Shown here: piece after piece, positions 9,000 to 18,700 of the stretch
How positions within the stretch are numbered: position 1 is the first letter of the stretch
Layout: every line of letters starts with the position of its first letter
Origin: an uncultured Pseudomonas sp.
Lineage (GTDB): Bacteria; Pseudomonadota; Gammaproteobacteria; Pseudomonadales; Pseudomonadaceae
Length of the DNA: 64,000 bases
Reading direction: 5' to 3'
Assembly: GCF_946886105.1 (NCBI RefSeq)
Contig: NZ_CAMPHV010000022.1
Coordinates: forward strand, 10,204 to 74,203
Made by a program: the position numbers and the translations under genes
Notes under the pieces: model-generated
What the model was told of the DNA's origin: nothing
The model's database searches: none
Seen by the model: only the letters and a program-made list of their open reading frames with translations

Positions 9000-9163
9000 A
9001 GGACCTGAGCGGAGTTGACGAAGCGCTGGCCGAAGCGGCTCGCCTGACCGTCGGCGAAGGCTGGCTGAGCGCCGAACAAGGTCGCTTCAACCCCGATGCC
9101 ACGGTGAGCCGCAGCGAAGTCGCGCAAACCCTGGCCAAGGTGAGCGGCCTGACCGCGCACTGA
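9000..9163 (+). pseudogene. Out-of-frame continuation of the SLH region of the cyanophycinase
   Basis: In a shifted frame, from about 8985 to the TGA at 9161-9163, the translation reads EQSAELKDLSGVDEALAEA and then RFNPDATVSRSEVAQTLAKV, a clear SLH-like repeat matching the pattern just upstream. Adding one base near 8984-8986 would join it smoothly to GFRGVTL. It is therefore the end of the same gene, separated by a real frameshift or a sequence error, not an independent gene. Confidence 0.7.
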
Positions 9164-9247
9164 TCGCCATATGAGCCGCCGCGCACTAGCAGCCCGCTAG
9201 TCGCGCGGCGGTAGACGACCACACCCACGAACTACCCGAGCCTCTGT

Positions 9248-9571
9248 ATGCAGTTGAACAGGCTGGAATCCTTTGCCCTGGAAAAACTCCTGCCGGCCCA
9301 CGCTCTTGCGCAGTGGACGGCCGCGCAACCGGCGCCACAGGTGCTCGAGCGGGTGCAAACCCCGGCCGGTTTCTACTCGATCATCAAGCTGCCGAGCTGC
9401 CTGCGGGCAGTGCAGGAGGCGATCGAGCTGGAGTGGGCGTTCGAGCTCAAGCGCCTGAAGAGCAAGGGCTATTTCGTCTGCTGGGCGGAATCCGACGCGA
9501 CCTTGTGCCTGGAAGCGGTGATCAGCAAGGGGGTGTGTCCGGAGGTGTTGTCGCTGGAGCAATTCGTCTAG
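9248..9571 (+). CDS. Small conserved-looking protein of unknown function
   Basis: This 107-residue, probably cytoplasmic protein has no signal peptide or membrane helix. The sequence (LNRLESFALEKLLPAHALAQW, then ELKRLKSKGYFVCWAESDAT) fits no family I recognise. It lies between the SLH-cyanophycinase and the porin on the same strand, 61 bases before the porin, and so may be co-transcribed with the cyanophycin genes. Codon use is like that of the neighbours, which supports it as real. Confidence 0.65.
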   Translation: MQLNRLESFALEKLLPAHALAQWTAAQPAPQVLERVQTPAGFYSIIKLPSCLRAVQEAIELEWAFELKRLKSKGYFVCWAESDATLCLEAVISKGVCPEVLSLEQFV

Positions 9572-9632
9572 TGGCGGAGCTGAAAGGGGAGCTGCGGCTC
9601 CTTGTTAAAAATAAAACCAAATGGAGTAAGCC

Positions 9633-10913
9633 ATGAAAGTCGTAAAACTGAGCCTGATCGCCCTGGCGGTCGCCGCCGGCTCGCAGTTCGCCATCGCCGG
9701 CGAGCAGCAGGAGTCCAAGGGCTTTATCGCGGACAGCTCGCTGGACCTGCTGAACCGCAACCTGTACATGAATCGCAACTTCATCAACCGCGACCGCAAC
9801 ACCCGTGAAGAGTGGGCGCACGGCATCCATGCCAACTTCGCCTCCGGCTTCACCCAGGGCACCGTGGGTGTCGGCGTCGATGCCTACGCCTATGGCGGCA
9901 TCAAGCTGGACGGCGGCCGTGGCAGCGTGGGCAACGGCATCCTGCCGGTCGACGGCGACGGCCGTATCGAAGATTCCACCGGGGAAATGGGCGGCGCGGT
10001 CAAGGCGCGTATCTCCTCCACCATGCTGAAGTTCGGCGAACAGCGTCCGACCGCACCGGTATTCGCCACCGGCGATTCGCGCCTGCTGCCGGAAACCGCC
10101 ACCGGCTTTCAACTGAGCAGCAGCGAGTTCAAGGACTTCTCCTTCGAGGCTGGCCACTTCACCGCGATCAACCGTCGTAACTCGACCAACTCCGATGGCG
10201 CGCTGACCAGCGAATACGCCGAAGTCGAAGCCCGCAGCGTCGACTTCCTCGGCGGCACCTACAACATCAACGACAACCTCAGCGTGATGTTCTACGGCAG
10301 CGAAGCCGAAGACGTCTGGCGCCAGTACTTCGGCAACGTCTACTACAGCATGCCGCTGAGCGACGAGCAGTCCCTGAGCTTCGACCTGGTGGCCTACAAG
10401 ACCGACGACGAGGGCAAGGCCCTGGCCGGCGACCTCGACACCCTGACCTACTCGCTCAAGGGCGCTTACAGCTTCGGCGCGCACAAGCTGAGCCTGGCCT
10501 ACCAGAAAGTCAGCGGCGACGAGTTCTTCGACTACGTCGGCGGCGACTCGATCTGGCTGGCGAACTCGGTGCAGTACTCCGACTTCAACGCCCCCAACGA
10601 GCGTTCCTTCCAGATCCGTTACGACCTCAACATGGCCAGCTTCGGCGTACCGGGCCTGAGCTTTATGGCGCGCTACATCAAGGGCGACGACATCGACGGC
10701 ACCAAGGCCGATCCGAACGGCGCCTTCGCAGGCTGGGCCGGCGACGACGAGAAGCATTGGGAGCGCGACCTGGAAGCCAAGTACGTGGTGCAGTCCGGCG
10801 CCGCCAAGGATCTGTCCTTGCGTCTGCGTCAGGCCACCCACCGCTCCACGGCATTCGATAACGATCTGCAGGACGTGCGCCTGATCATCGAATACCCGCT
10901 GAGCCTGTTGTAA
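9633..10913 (+). CDS. OprD-family outer-membrane porin
   Basis: The 426-residue porin has a 22-residue signal peptide ending in FAIAG and the OprD hallmark N-terminus (KGFIADSSLDLLNRNLYMNR). The beta-barrel strands include SSSEFKDFSFEAGHFTAINR and the C-terminal YPLSLL ending in an aromatic/aliphatic strand. OprD-type porins pass basic amino acids, dipeptides or carboxylates. In this context import of arginine or beta-Asp-Arg released outside the cell is likely, but this is inference. It is followed by a GC-rich hairpin. Confidence 0.92.
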   Translation: MKVVKLSLIALAVAAGSQFAIAGEQQESKGFIADSSLDLLNRNLYMNRNFINRDRNTREEWAHGIHANFASGFTQGTVGVGVDAYAYGGIKLDGGRGSVGNGILPVDGDGRIEDSTGEMGGAVKARISSTMLKFGEQRPTAPVFATGDSRLLPETATGFQLSSSEFKDFSFEAGHFTAINRRNSTNSDGALTSEYAEVEARSVDFLGGTYNINDNLSVMFYGSEAEDVWRQYFGNVYYSMPLSDEQSLSFDLVAYKTDDEGKALAGDLDTLTYSLKGAYSFGAHKLSLAYQKVSGDEFFDYVGGDSIWLANSVQYSDFNAPNERSFQIRYDLNMASFGVPGLSFMARYIKGDDIDGTKADPNGAFAGWAGDDEKHWERDLEAKYVVQSGAAKDLSLRLRQATHRSTAFDNDLQDVRLIIEYPLSLL

Positions 10914-10921
10914 GCGTTGCA

Positions 10922-10948
10922 GGGCCCCCGATTGCATCGCGGGGGGCT
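10922..10948 (+). terminator. Probable terminator after the porin gene
   Basis: A GGGCCCCCGAT/ATCGCGGGGGGCTT stem-loop lies 8 bases after the porin stop. The stem is strong but the T-run is short. Confidence 0.55.
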
Positions 10949-11136
10949 TACCGAATGGCACCCTTTGAAGGTCTCTTCGATTGCTCCTTTGACCTTACGG
11001 CGTCGTCCCGGCGCCTTTTTTCTCGGTTACCCAGAGTGCGCTGCAAGCATAGAAATCGGGCGTATGGCGCCGATCGAGCAGCGTGCATTTTTTCCTGACG
11101 GCAGGTCGCTCCATCACCCCAACGGAGTCGCTGGAT

Positions 11137-11898
11137 ATGCGCATAGCGCTGGTAGTTCTCGGATGCTTCTTGGCCGCCGGCCTGCACGCGGCACCTTTGC
11201 GGGTGGCGATGGAGGGGCAGTTTCCGCCCTTCGAAGAGCTGGACGCCAATGGCCAACTGCGCGGCTTCAACGTCGATATCGCCCAGGCGCTGTGTCAGCA
11301 GATGAAGGTCGAATGCGAGCTGCAGCGCTTCGCCTGGGACGACCTGATTCCGGCCTTGCAGGAAGGCCGCGCCGACCTGGTACTGGCCTCGATGTCGATC
11401 ACCGAGGAGCGCCAGCAGAAGGTCGACTTCACCAATAGGTATGCGCAAACCCCGGCGTTGTTCTTCGCCCGCAAGGGGGTGGTGCACGAGGTGATCATCA
11501 CCCCGCGGCGGATCAAGGGTAAGCGCGTCGGTGTGCAGCGCGGCACCACCTACGACAAGTACCTCAGCGCCAAGTACGAAAAGCATGTGCAGCTGCAACG
11601 CTTCGAAAGCACCGAGGACATGTGCCAGGCGCTGTATGACGGACGCGTGGAGGTGGTGCTCGACGACGCCGTGTCCGGTTATTTCGGCTTTCTCGACAGC
11701 GAGCGCGGACAGAACTTCGAGCAGGTCGGCAATAAGGTCGTGGCCCCGTCGATCTTCGGCAAGGGCCAGGGCATCGCCGTGCGCAAGGGTAACCAGGAAC
11801 TGCGCGAACGGCTCGACCGGGCCTTGCTGGAGATCCTCGGCAATGGCGTCTACCGGCGCATCGAAAAAGGCTATTTCACCCAGTTCTCGGTTTATTGA
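11137..11898 (+). CDS. Second family 3 periplasmic amino-acid binding protein
   Basis: The protein has 253 residues from the ATG at 11137, chosen because the signal peptide (MRIALVVLGCFLAAGLHA) begins there. The fold is the same as that of the product of 6184-6933: LRVAMEGQFPPFEELDANGQ, GFNVDIAQAL, GKRVGVQRGTTYDKYLSAKY. It probably binds a cationic amino acid or the Asp-Arg dipeptide. No permease genes accompany it, so it must use a transporter encoded elsewhere. Two such proteins flanking the same cyanophycin locus suggests specialised capture of breakdown products. Confidence 0.85.
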   Translation: MRIALVVLGCFLAAGLHAAPLRVAMEGQFPPFEELDANGQLRGFNVDIAQALCQQMKVECELQRFAWDDLIPALQEGRADLVLASMSITEERQQKVDFTNRYAQTPALFFARKGVVHEVIITPRRIKGKRVGVQRGTTYDKYLSAKYEKHVQLQRFESTEDMCQALYDGRVEVVLDDAVSGYFGFLDSERGQNFEQVGNKVVAPSIFGKGQGIAVRKGNQELRERLDRALLEILGNGVYRRIEKGYFTQFSVY

Positions 11899-12027
11899 AT
11901 TCCCGGTTTATCGATAGGAGGCAGGCATTACCTAAAAACTCGCAGTGTGGCGTTTCCGTTGTAGTTCCCGTTTCACAACACCCACAAAAAGAGTGCCGGT
12001 AACGGCACGTCTCGGAGAACTCGAAAC

Positions 12028-13293
12028 ATGATGCTTAGAAAAATGCTGTTGCGTTGTAGCGTATTGATCCTCGCCTGCTTGCCGGCCGTCGGCTATTGCG
12101 CAGGCCCGTTGCTGTTGATCGGCGGTGGTTTGAAGGACGATAACGCGGCGATTTACCAGAAACTGATTCAACTGGCCGGCGGCAGCGGCCAGGCGCGGAT
12201 CGGCGTGATCACCGCCGCCTCCATCCCGGAAAGCGACGACCCCGACGCCGGCACCCCGGAGGCGCGCAACTCCAAGAGTAACGGCGAGTTCTACGCCAAC
12301 CTGCTGGAAACCTACGGCGCCGTCGATGCGCAGTGGATTCCCATCGACCTCGACCAGATCAGCAACAACAGCAACCCGCAAGTCGTCAGTCAGATCAATA
12401 GCATGACCGGCTTCTTCTTCGGCGGCGGCGATCAGTCGCGCCTGACCCAGACCCTGCAAACCGCCACCCGCGCCGACAGTCCGGCGCTGGCCGCGATCCG
12501 CGCCCGGCACGCCGCCGGTGCGGTACTCGCCGGCACCAGTGCGGGCACCGCGATCATGGTCCAGGGGCCGATGGTCACCGGTGGCGAAAGCTACGACGGG
12601 CTGCGTTATGGCGTGTACACCACGCCGAGCGGCGACGACCTGTCCTACGACATGCAGGGCGGTTTCGGCTTCTTCGACTACGGCCTGCTCGACACCCACT
12701 TCAGCGAGCGTGGCCGCCAGGGCCGTATCGTGCGCCTGGCCGACTACACCCAGGTGCCGTTCGCCTTCGGCGTCGATGAAGACACCGCGTTGCTGGTGCA
12801 GAACAACGCCAGCCTGGGGCAGATCGAGATGCAGGTGATAGGCGCGGCCGGCGTGTTCATCTTCGACCTGCGTAACAAGGAGCGCGGCACCGGCAGCAGC
12901 TACGCACTCTATGACGTGCTGGGCAGCTACCTGACCGAAGGCGACCGCTACCGTCCGGCCACCGGCCAGTTCGTCATCGCCAGCGGCAAGACCAGCCTGC
13001 GCGGCCGCGAGTACTACAGCACGGCGATGACCGCCACCGGCGACATCTTCAGCAGCCCGAACAACAGCGGCGCCAATGGCCGGCGCAACCCGCGCGAATT
13101 CGTCAAGGTCAGTGCCGACCTGTTCGACAGCCGCGTGACCAGCACCCTGGGCCGCACCTACGAGCGCAACCCGCGTTTCCGCGTCGATCTGTTCAAGAGC
13201 ACGCAGTTCGACAGCCACGGCTATCAGGGCACGGTCGGCGGCAAGAACATGACGTCCTACTTGCGTCTGCTGATGGATTTCCGGCCCAACTGA
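12028..13293 (+). CDS. cphE: Extracellular cyanophycinase CphE
   Basis: The 421-residue product has a 23-residue signal peptide (ending VGYCA) and a full S51 cyanophycinase domain: LLLIGGGLKDDN at the start, GFFFGGGDQSR, then the nucleophile motif AGTSAGTA with Ser171, and FDYGLLDTHFSERGRQGR. Length and layout match the secreted CphE of Pseudomonas anguilliseptica (about 418 residues, from memory). It degrades cyanophycin to beta-Asp-Arg outside the cell. It is followed by a very strong terminator and sits about 3 kb from the SLH-bearing paralogue. Confidence 0.88.
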   Translation: MMLRKMLLRCSVLILACLPAVGYCAGPLLLIGGGLKDDNAAIYQKLIQLAGGSGQARIGVITAASIPESDDPDAGTPEARNSKSNGEFYANLLETYGAVDAQWIPIDLDQISNNSNPQVVSQINSMTGFFFGGGDQSRLTQTLQTATRADSPALAAIRARHAAGAVLAGTSAGTAIMVQGPMVTGGESYDGLRYGVYTTPSGDDLSYDMQGGFGFFDYGLLDTHFSERGRQGRIVRLADYTQVPFAFGVDEDTALLVQNNASLGQIEMQVIGAAGVFIFDLRNKERGTGSSYALYDVLGSYLTEGDRYRPATGQFVIASGKTSLRGREYYSTAMTATGDIFSSPNNSGANGRRNPREFVKVSADLFDSRVTSTLGRTYERNPRFRVDLFKSTQFDSHGYQGTVGGKNMTSYLRLLMDFRPN

Positions 13294-13316
13294 AATAGGC
13301 CGGCAGAGGGGATTTG

Positions 13317-13345
13317 GACCGCGGGCGCGTAATGCGCCCGCGGTC
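13317..13345 (+). terminator. Strong intrinsic terminator after cphE
   Basis: A perfect 12-bp stem, GACCGCGGGCGC/GCGCCCGCGGTC, with a GTAAT loop is followed by GTTTCT. It lies 24 bases after the cphE stop and just before the 3' end of the convergent gene, so it may serve both. Confidence 0.85.
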
Positions 13346-13355
13346 GTTTCTGCTC

Positions 13356-13670
13356 TCAGCGCGAGGTGAGGGTCGCGGTCTTCTGGTACAGCTCGGCCAT
13401 GCGCTGTTTGCCCTTGTGCAATTCGTCTTGCAGATAGCGCAGCTCATCGTGGGGCGATCTGATCATCCCGGTCACGCTGCAATGGCCGGTCAGGCCGCGG
13501 GCCAACAGCACCACGCCGAAGCCGATGCTGCCCAGGCCGAACTCGTCGCGCCGATTCAGGCCCAGGCCCAGCAGACCCAAACCCAATGCGGTCGACAGGG
13601 CGCGTTCCCAGCCTTGTATATCGCCGGGCTTCGAAGCGTCCGGGTCTATCCGGGGCGGTATCTTGAGCAT
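13356..13670 (-). CDS. Small membrane protein, DUF2892-like (paralogue 1)
   Basis: The 104-residue protein contains GWERALSTALGLGLLGLGL and GSIGFGVVLLARGLTGHC, the two-helix pattern of YgaP-type DUF2892 membrane proteins. A charged, probably coiled tail follows (DELRYLQDELHKGKQRMAELYQ). The function is unknown. Its neighbour at 13699-14061 shares GWERxxSxGxGLLLxxRGL and RGVTGHC, so the two arose by duplication. Confidence 0.75.
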   Translation of the reverse strand: MLKIPPRIDPDASKPGDIQGWERALSTALGLGLLGLGLNRRDEFGLGSIGFGVVLLARGLTGHCSVTGMIRSPHDELRYLQDELHKGKQRMAELYQKTATLTSR

Positions 13671-13698
13671 TTCGTTTCTCCAATCTCAGGCAGTCGGT

Positions 13699-14061
13699 TC
13701 AAGCGGCCGGGTCAGTTGCCCGTGGCGGTTCGTCGACGTTCTGGTCCGTGGCGGGCGTGGGCGCTTCCATATGCAGCTGCGGCATCGGCCGGGTGTCGCT
13801 GCACAGCGTCTGTTGGGTGGGCGTCGTCAGCGTCCGTTCGAGCACCCGTTTGACCTCGCAGTGGCCGGTGACCCCGCGCCATATGCCCATGCCGCCCAGG
13901 CCCAGGTTGATCAGGCCGGACAGCCCGCCTCTGCGCAGGCCCCTGGCGATCAGCAGCAGGCCGCCACCAATCGACGCGGTGCGCTCCCAGCCATGCACGT
14001 TCTGGTACGGAATGAGCGCTTTCGATGCTGGCGACGACGATTCGGGGGCGGATACGAGCAT
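13699..14061 (-). CDS. Small membrane protein, DUF2892-like (paralogue 2)
   Basis: This 120-residue paralogue of the preceding gene has HGWERTASIGGGLLLIARGL and LGGMGIWRGVTGHCEV, then a Pro/Thr-rich hydrophilic tail. It lies 28 bases upstream of its partner on the same strand, so the two probably form an operon. The role is unknown. Confidence 0.72.
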   Translation of the reverse strand: MLVSAPESSSPASKALIPYQNVHGWERTASIGGGLLLIARGLRRGGLSGLINLGLGGMGIWRGVTGHCEVKRVLERTLTTPTQQTLCSDTRPMPQLHMEAPTPATDQNVDEPPRATDPAA

Positions 14062-14308
14062 GGCGTGACTCCTTCGCAGGGGCGGGGTAATTAACCGACC
14101 GTCGATCCGTTGGCGCTGTTCAATGCGCGCGATAAACGGCTACCGGGGCGCCAGCGTGGCGAAGCGGCGGTGCAGGGCATGGCCAGCTCTACGCCAGCGC
14201 TTTTCGCCCGACGGACAGGCAAAACTGTTTGCCCCCGGCAGGGTCGATTGCTCAGATCGGTGCCGCTGTTCGCGGCACCGCAATGCCGAATCGACCATGG
14301 AGTGGTGT

Positions 14309-15559
14309 ATGCGAAAAATCCCCGGCCACACCCTGCTCGACAGTTCGGCGGCGCTATTGCGCGAGGGCTGCCTGTTTATCTCCAATCGCTGCCAGCGCTA
14401 TGACAGCCCGGTGTTCGCCACGCGTTTACTGTTGCAATACACCCTGTGCCTGCGCGGCGAAATGGCCGCCGAATTGTTTTACGACCAGCAATTGTTCAGC
14501 CGTAAAAACGCCCTGCCGCGCATCTTGCAGAAAACCCTGCTCGGGGTCGGTGGCGTGCAGGGCATGGATGGTCCGGAGCACCTGCAGCGCAAGCGGTTGT
14601 TTCTCCAGGCGCTGAATACCGAGCGCGTCGAGCGGCTGGTGCGCCTGGCCGAGCACCAGTGGCTGGCGGCGCTGCAACGCTGGGAAGGCCAGTCCCATGT
14701 GGTGATTTTGCCGGAGATCGAGATGCTCCTGTGCAAAGCCGTATGCCGCTGGGCAGGCGTGCCCTTGGGCGACGATGAAGCGCTGCAGCGCCGTCAGCAG
14801 TTGGCGGCGATGATCGATGGCGGCGGGCGCATCGGTTGGGGGCAACTGGCGGCTCGCCGCGCGCGCAACAAGGCGCAGGCCTGGGCCAGCGAGCTTATCG
14901 ACGGGCAACGCGACGGACGCTTCGATGCCCCGGTGGATTCGGCCATCGCCCTGGTCAGTCGCCACCGTGGCTATGATGGCGAACTCTTGAGCAGGCCTGT
15001 TGCAGCCGTCGAACTGCTCAACTTGCTGCGCCCGACCGTGGCCGTCGCGCGCTTTATCGTATTCGCCCTGCTGGAGCTGCATCGTCATCCCGAATGGCAA
15101 AGGCGTTTGGCCCGCGACGATGGCTGGTTGCGCCCGTTCACCCATGAGGTGCGTCGCCTTTACGCGTTCTTTCCGTTTATCGCGGCGCGGGTGCGCCAGG
15201 ATTTCGAGTGGGAAGGGTATGGGTTCAAGGCCGGCACCCGGGTATTGCTGGACCTGTACGGCACCAACCGCGACCCCGCCACCTGGGAGCAACCCGAGGT
15301 ATTCATGCCTGAGCGCTTCGTCGGTTGGCAGGGCGACGCTTACAGCTTCATTCCCCAGGGCGGCGCCAGCGCCGAATACCACCATCGATGCCCCGGCGAA
15401 TACCTGACCATCGTGCTGATCGAAAGCGCATTGCAGCTGTTCTGCCGACGCATGCACTACACCATCGCCGAGCAAGACCTCAACGTGTCGACCCGGCGCA
15501 TGCCGATGCTGCCGGCGAGGTGCCTGATATTGAGCGATATAGAAGCGCTGCGGACTTGA
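14309..15559 (+). CDS. CYP152-family fatty-acid peroxygenase (cytochrome P450)
   Basis: The 416-residue protein has the length and motifs of the H2O2-using CYP152 group. The haem Cys361 lies in HHRCPGEY, the substrate-carboxylate Arg241-Pro242 in LLRPTVAVA, and Gln84 in VQGMDG stands where the Bacillus hydroxylase has Gln and the OleT decarboxylase has His. It should therefore hydroxylate free fatty acids at the alpha or beta position rather than decarboxylate them. I chose the ATG at 14309 (GGAG seven bases upstream). It lies directly upstream of the siderophore NRPS module and might supply a hydroxylated acyl starter, but it has its own promoter region and this link is inference. Confidence 0.88.
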   Translation: MRKIPGHTLLDSSAALLREGCLFISNRCQRYDSPVFATRLLLQYTLCLRGEMAAELFYDQQLFSRKNALPRILQKTLLGVGGVQGMDGPEHLQRKRLFLQALNTERVERLVRLAEHQWLAALQRWEGQSHVVILPEIEMLLCKAVCRWAGVPLGDDEALQRRQQLAAMIDGGGRIGWGQLAARRARNKAQAWASELIDGQRDGRFDAPVDSAIALVSRHRGYDGELLSRPVAAVELLNLLRPTVAVARFIVFALLELHRHPEWQRRLARDDGWLRPFTHEVRRLYAFFPFIAARVRQDFEWEGYGFKAGTRVLLDLYGTNRDPATWEQPEVFMPERFVGWQGDAYSFIPQGGASAEYHHRCPGEYLTIVLIESALQLFCRRMHYTIAEQDLNVSTRRMPMLPARCLILSDIEALRT

Positions 15560-15653
15560 CGGTCATGGCGCGACGACTTGTGTGGCGGCGCGCGGAGCGA
15601 CACATCCGAGCAGGAATCTGAGGCCGATCAATCGGTTATTGCCTACATTGACT

Positions 15654-15683
15654 TTGACAATAATTATCATTTGTATTTAGTAT
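15654..15683 (+). promoter_or_regulatory. Fur-box promoter of the Gly-NRPS operon
   Basis: GACAATAATTATCATTTGT (15656-15674) matches the 19-bp Fur consensus at about 13 positions by eye. It overlaps a TTGACA -35 (15654-15659) and lies between it and a TAGTAT -10 (15678-15683, 18-bp spacing). Iron-replete repression of the downstream NRPS gene is expected. Confidence 0.7.
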
Positions 15684-15736
15684 CTGTGCGCATTTAGCGG
15701 CCTCCCGCCGGAGCCTGATTTCGGATACCACCCAGC

Positions 15737-18700
15737 ATGAATGAGCTCGATAGCGCCTTGTTGGCGCTGCTGCTTGAGGACCAAGCATCTCAGACCGATA
15801 GCCTATGCCCCCGGTCGTCGACCGACCCGGCCCCTCTCTCCTTCGCTCAACAGCGCTTGTGGTTTTTGCAGCGACTCGACCCGGGGTCGACCGCCTATAA
15901 CCTGACGCGGGCCTTCCGTTTGCAAGGGCGGCTCGATGTGCAGGCTCTGGAGAGCGCTTTCAACGCCTTGATCGTTCGCCACGCCGTGTTGCGCACGCGC
16001 TTCGAGGATAGCCAAGGCGAGCCGAGGCAGGTGGTGCTGGCCGAGGTGCCTTTCAGTCTGCTCTGCGAACAACACGCCGGCCTGTCTGAAGCGACGCGGC
16101 TGGAAACACTCGGCCGGCGTTTGCAGGATGAAGTGGCGCGCCCCTTCGACCTGGCCCGGGCTCCATTGCTGCGGGTGACCTTGCTGCGCTTCGACGAGCA
16201 GGACCATGGGCTGTTGCTGGCCATGCACCATATCGTTTCGGATGCCTGGTCCAACCCCATTCTGGTTCGTGACCTGGCCGCCGCTTATGCGCAGGCCCTG
16301 GCGGGACAAACGCCTGAACTGCCGGCGCTGCCCGTGCAGTATGCCGACTACGCCGTCTGGCAACGCCAGCAGCTGCAAGACGAGGTCTTGACGACGGAGC
16401 TGCAGCATTGGCGCAACTATCTCGGCGAGCGTGTGCCCGCGCTGGAATTGCCCACCGATCTGCCGCGTCCGGCCAAGCCGAGTCAGAACGGACAGCGCCT
16501 GCGTTTCGCCCTGCCGAGCGAACTCGCCGAACGGGCGCAGGCATTTTGTCGGGCCGAGGGTTGCACGCCCTTCGTGCTGTTACTCGCGACCTGGCAATTG
16601 CTGCTGGCGCGCTACAGCGGTCAACAGGCATTTGCCATCGGTGTGCCCCATGCGGCGCGCAGCCGCTGCGAGCTGGAAGAGCTGATCGGCTTTTTCGTCA
16701 ACACCCTGATCTACCGCGTCGATCTGGGAAAGCAACTGACCGGTCGCGAACTCTGCCGTCGATTGCGCCAGGAGTCCTTGGCGGCGCTGGATCACGCCGA
16801 GTTGCCGTTCGAACTGTTGCTGGAACAATTGCACGTCGAGCGCGATCCGAGCCGCACGCCGCTGTTCCAGGCGATGTTCAACCTGAGCAGCGGCGCCGCG
16901 GTGCGCATGAACCTGGCGGATATCCAGATCGAGCAGGTGCTGATCGAAGCCGACAGTGCCAAGTTCGACCTGAGCCTGGATGTCGCGGTGCGTCCGGATG
17001 GCGTGCACTGCGAGTTGGAGTACCGTCTCGATCTGTTCCTGCCGGCCACCGCCGTGCGCATGGCCGCGCATTACCAACAGTTGTTGGCGGCCTTGCTGGA
17101 GAGTCCCGACTCGGGTGTCTGGCAGTTGCCGCTGTTGGCGAGCAGCGAGCGCGAGCTGTTGTTGCAGCAATGGAACCGCAGTGAGCAGGCGCTGACGTTG
17201 GGCGACGACATGCTGGCGCTGTTCGAGCGGCGTGCGCTGGCCGCACCCGAGCGCAGCGCATTGGTCTGCGGCACGGAGCGGTTGAGCTACGCCGAGCTGA
17301 ATGTCCGGGCCAATCGCCTGGCGCACTGGCTGCTCGAGAAGGGCGTGGGCGGCGAGCAGTTGATTGGCGTCTGCCTGGAGCGCGAGGCCGCGCTGCTGGT
17401 GGCATTGCTGGCCATCCACAAGACCGGCGCCGCCTACCTGCCGATCGATCCGGCGCAGCCACCGGCGCGTAACGCCGATATCCTCGCCCAGGCTGTGCCG
17501 CGTCTGGTGCTGACCCGTGAAGCCTTGCTTGGTCTGTTCGATAACGGCCTGCCGGTGGTCGCCTTGGAGTCGCTGGAGCCGACCCTGGCGACACTCAGCG
17601 AAGCCAACCCCGGCTTGCTGCTGCATCCGCGGCAGCTGGCTTACAGCCTCTATACGTCCGGTTCCACCGGCCGCCCCAAGGGCGTGCAGATCGAACGCGA
17701 AGCATTGGCCAATTTTCTCCGGGGTATCCAAGCGCATGCGCGCCTGACGGCGAATGATCGGTTGCTGGCGGTGACCACCCTGGGCTTCGATATCGCCGCT
17801 CTGGAGTTGTTTCTGCCGTTGTTGCATGGTGCCTGTGTGGTGCTCGTCAGCCGCGAGCAAACCCTGCAACCGGCCGCCTTGATCGAGCTGCTGGAGAGCC
17901 AGTCGATCAGCGTGATGCAAGCGACGCCGGCCACCTGGCAGATGCTCTTGGAGTACGACAGCCCGGCTTGGCGAGGGCTTCGCGTGCTTTGTGGCGGCGA
18001 AGCGCTGGCCGGCGAACTGGCCGAGCGTCTGCTGGCGCGCGGCGTGCAGCTGAGCAATGTCTACGGGCCGACCGAAACCACCGTGTGGTCGGCGGCGCAG
18101 CCGGTCGAGCGAGTGGACGGCGCGGTCGTTCCCATCGGCCGTCCGTTGGCCAATAACCGTTTGTATATTCTCGATGAGTACCTGCAACCCCAGCCGCCCG
18201 GCGTCGTCGGGGAGCTGTATATCGGCGGTGCCGGCCTGGCCCGTGGCTATGCCGGGCGGCCGGAGCTGACCGCGATGGCCTTTGTGCCCAATCCCTTCGC
18301 CGTGACCAGGGCGCCGGGCGCAGGCCCCGGCAGCCGGCTCTACCGTACGGGCGATCTGGCGCGCTATCGCGTCGATGGCACTGTCGAGTTCCTCGGACGG
18401 CGGGATTTTCAGGTGAAGCTGCGCGGTTTTCGTATCGAATTGGGCGAAATCGAGGCGGCAATGAATGCCCATGACGAGGTGCAACAAGCCGTCGTGGTCG
18501 TGCGCAAAGCGCCCGGCGGGCAGGATGCGTTGGTCGCCTACCTGCGCGCCGCACCTGAGTTGGCCAGCGAAAGCCTCGGCCCATACCTGCGCGAACGATT
18601 GCCGGTGTACATGCTGCCGTCGGCGTTCGTCAGGTTGGACAACTTCCCCCTCAACGCCAACGGCAAGGTCGACCGCCAGGCATTGCCTGCGCCTGTCTGG

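Noticed and set aside
8930..9163. Independent small gene at the 3' end of the first cyanophycinase
   Set aside because: Its in-frame start is inside the upstream gene, and its content is one SLH repeat that continues the upstream pattern, so it is the same gene after a frameshift.
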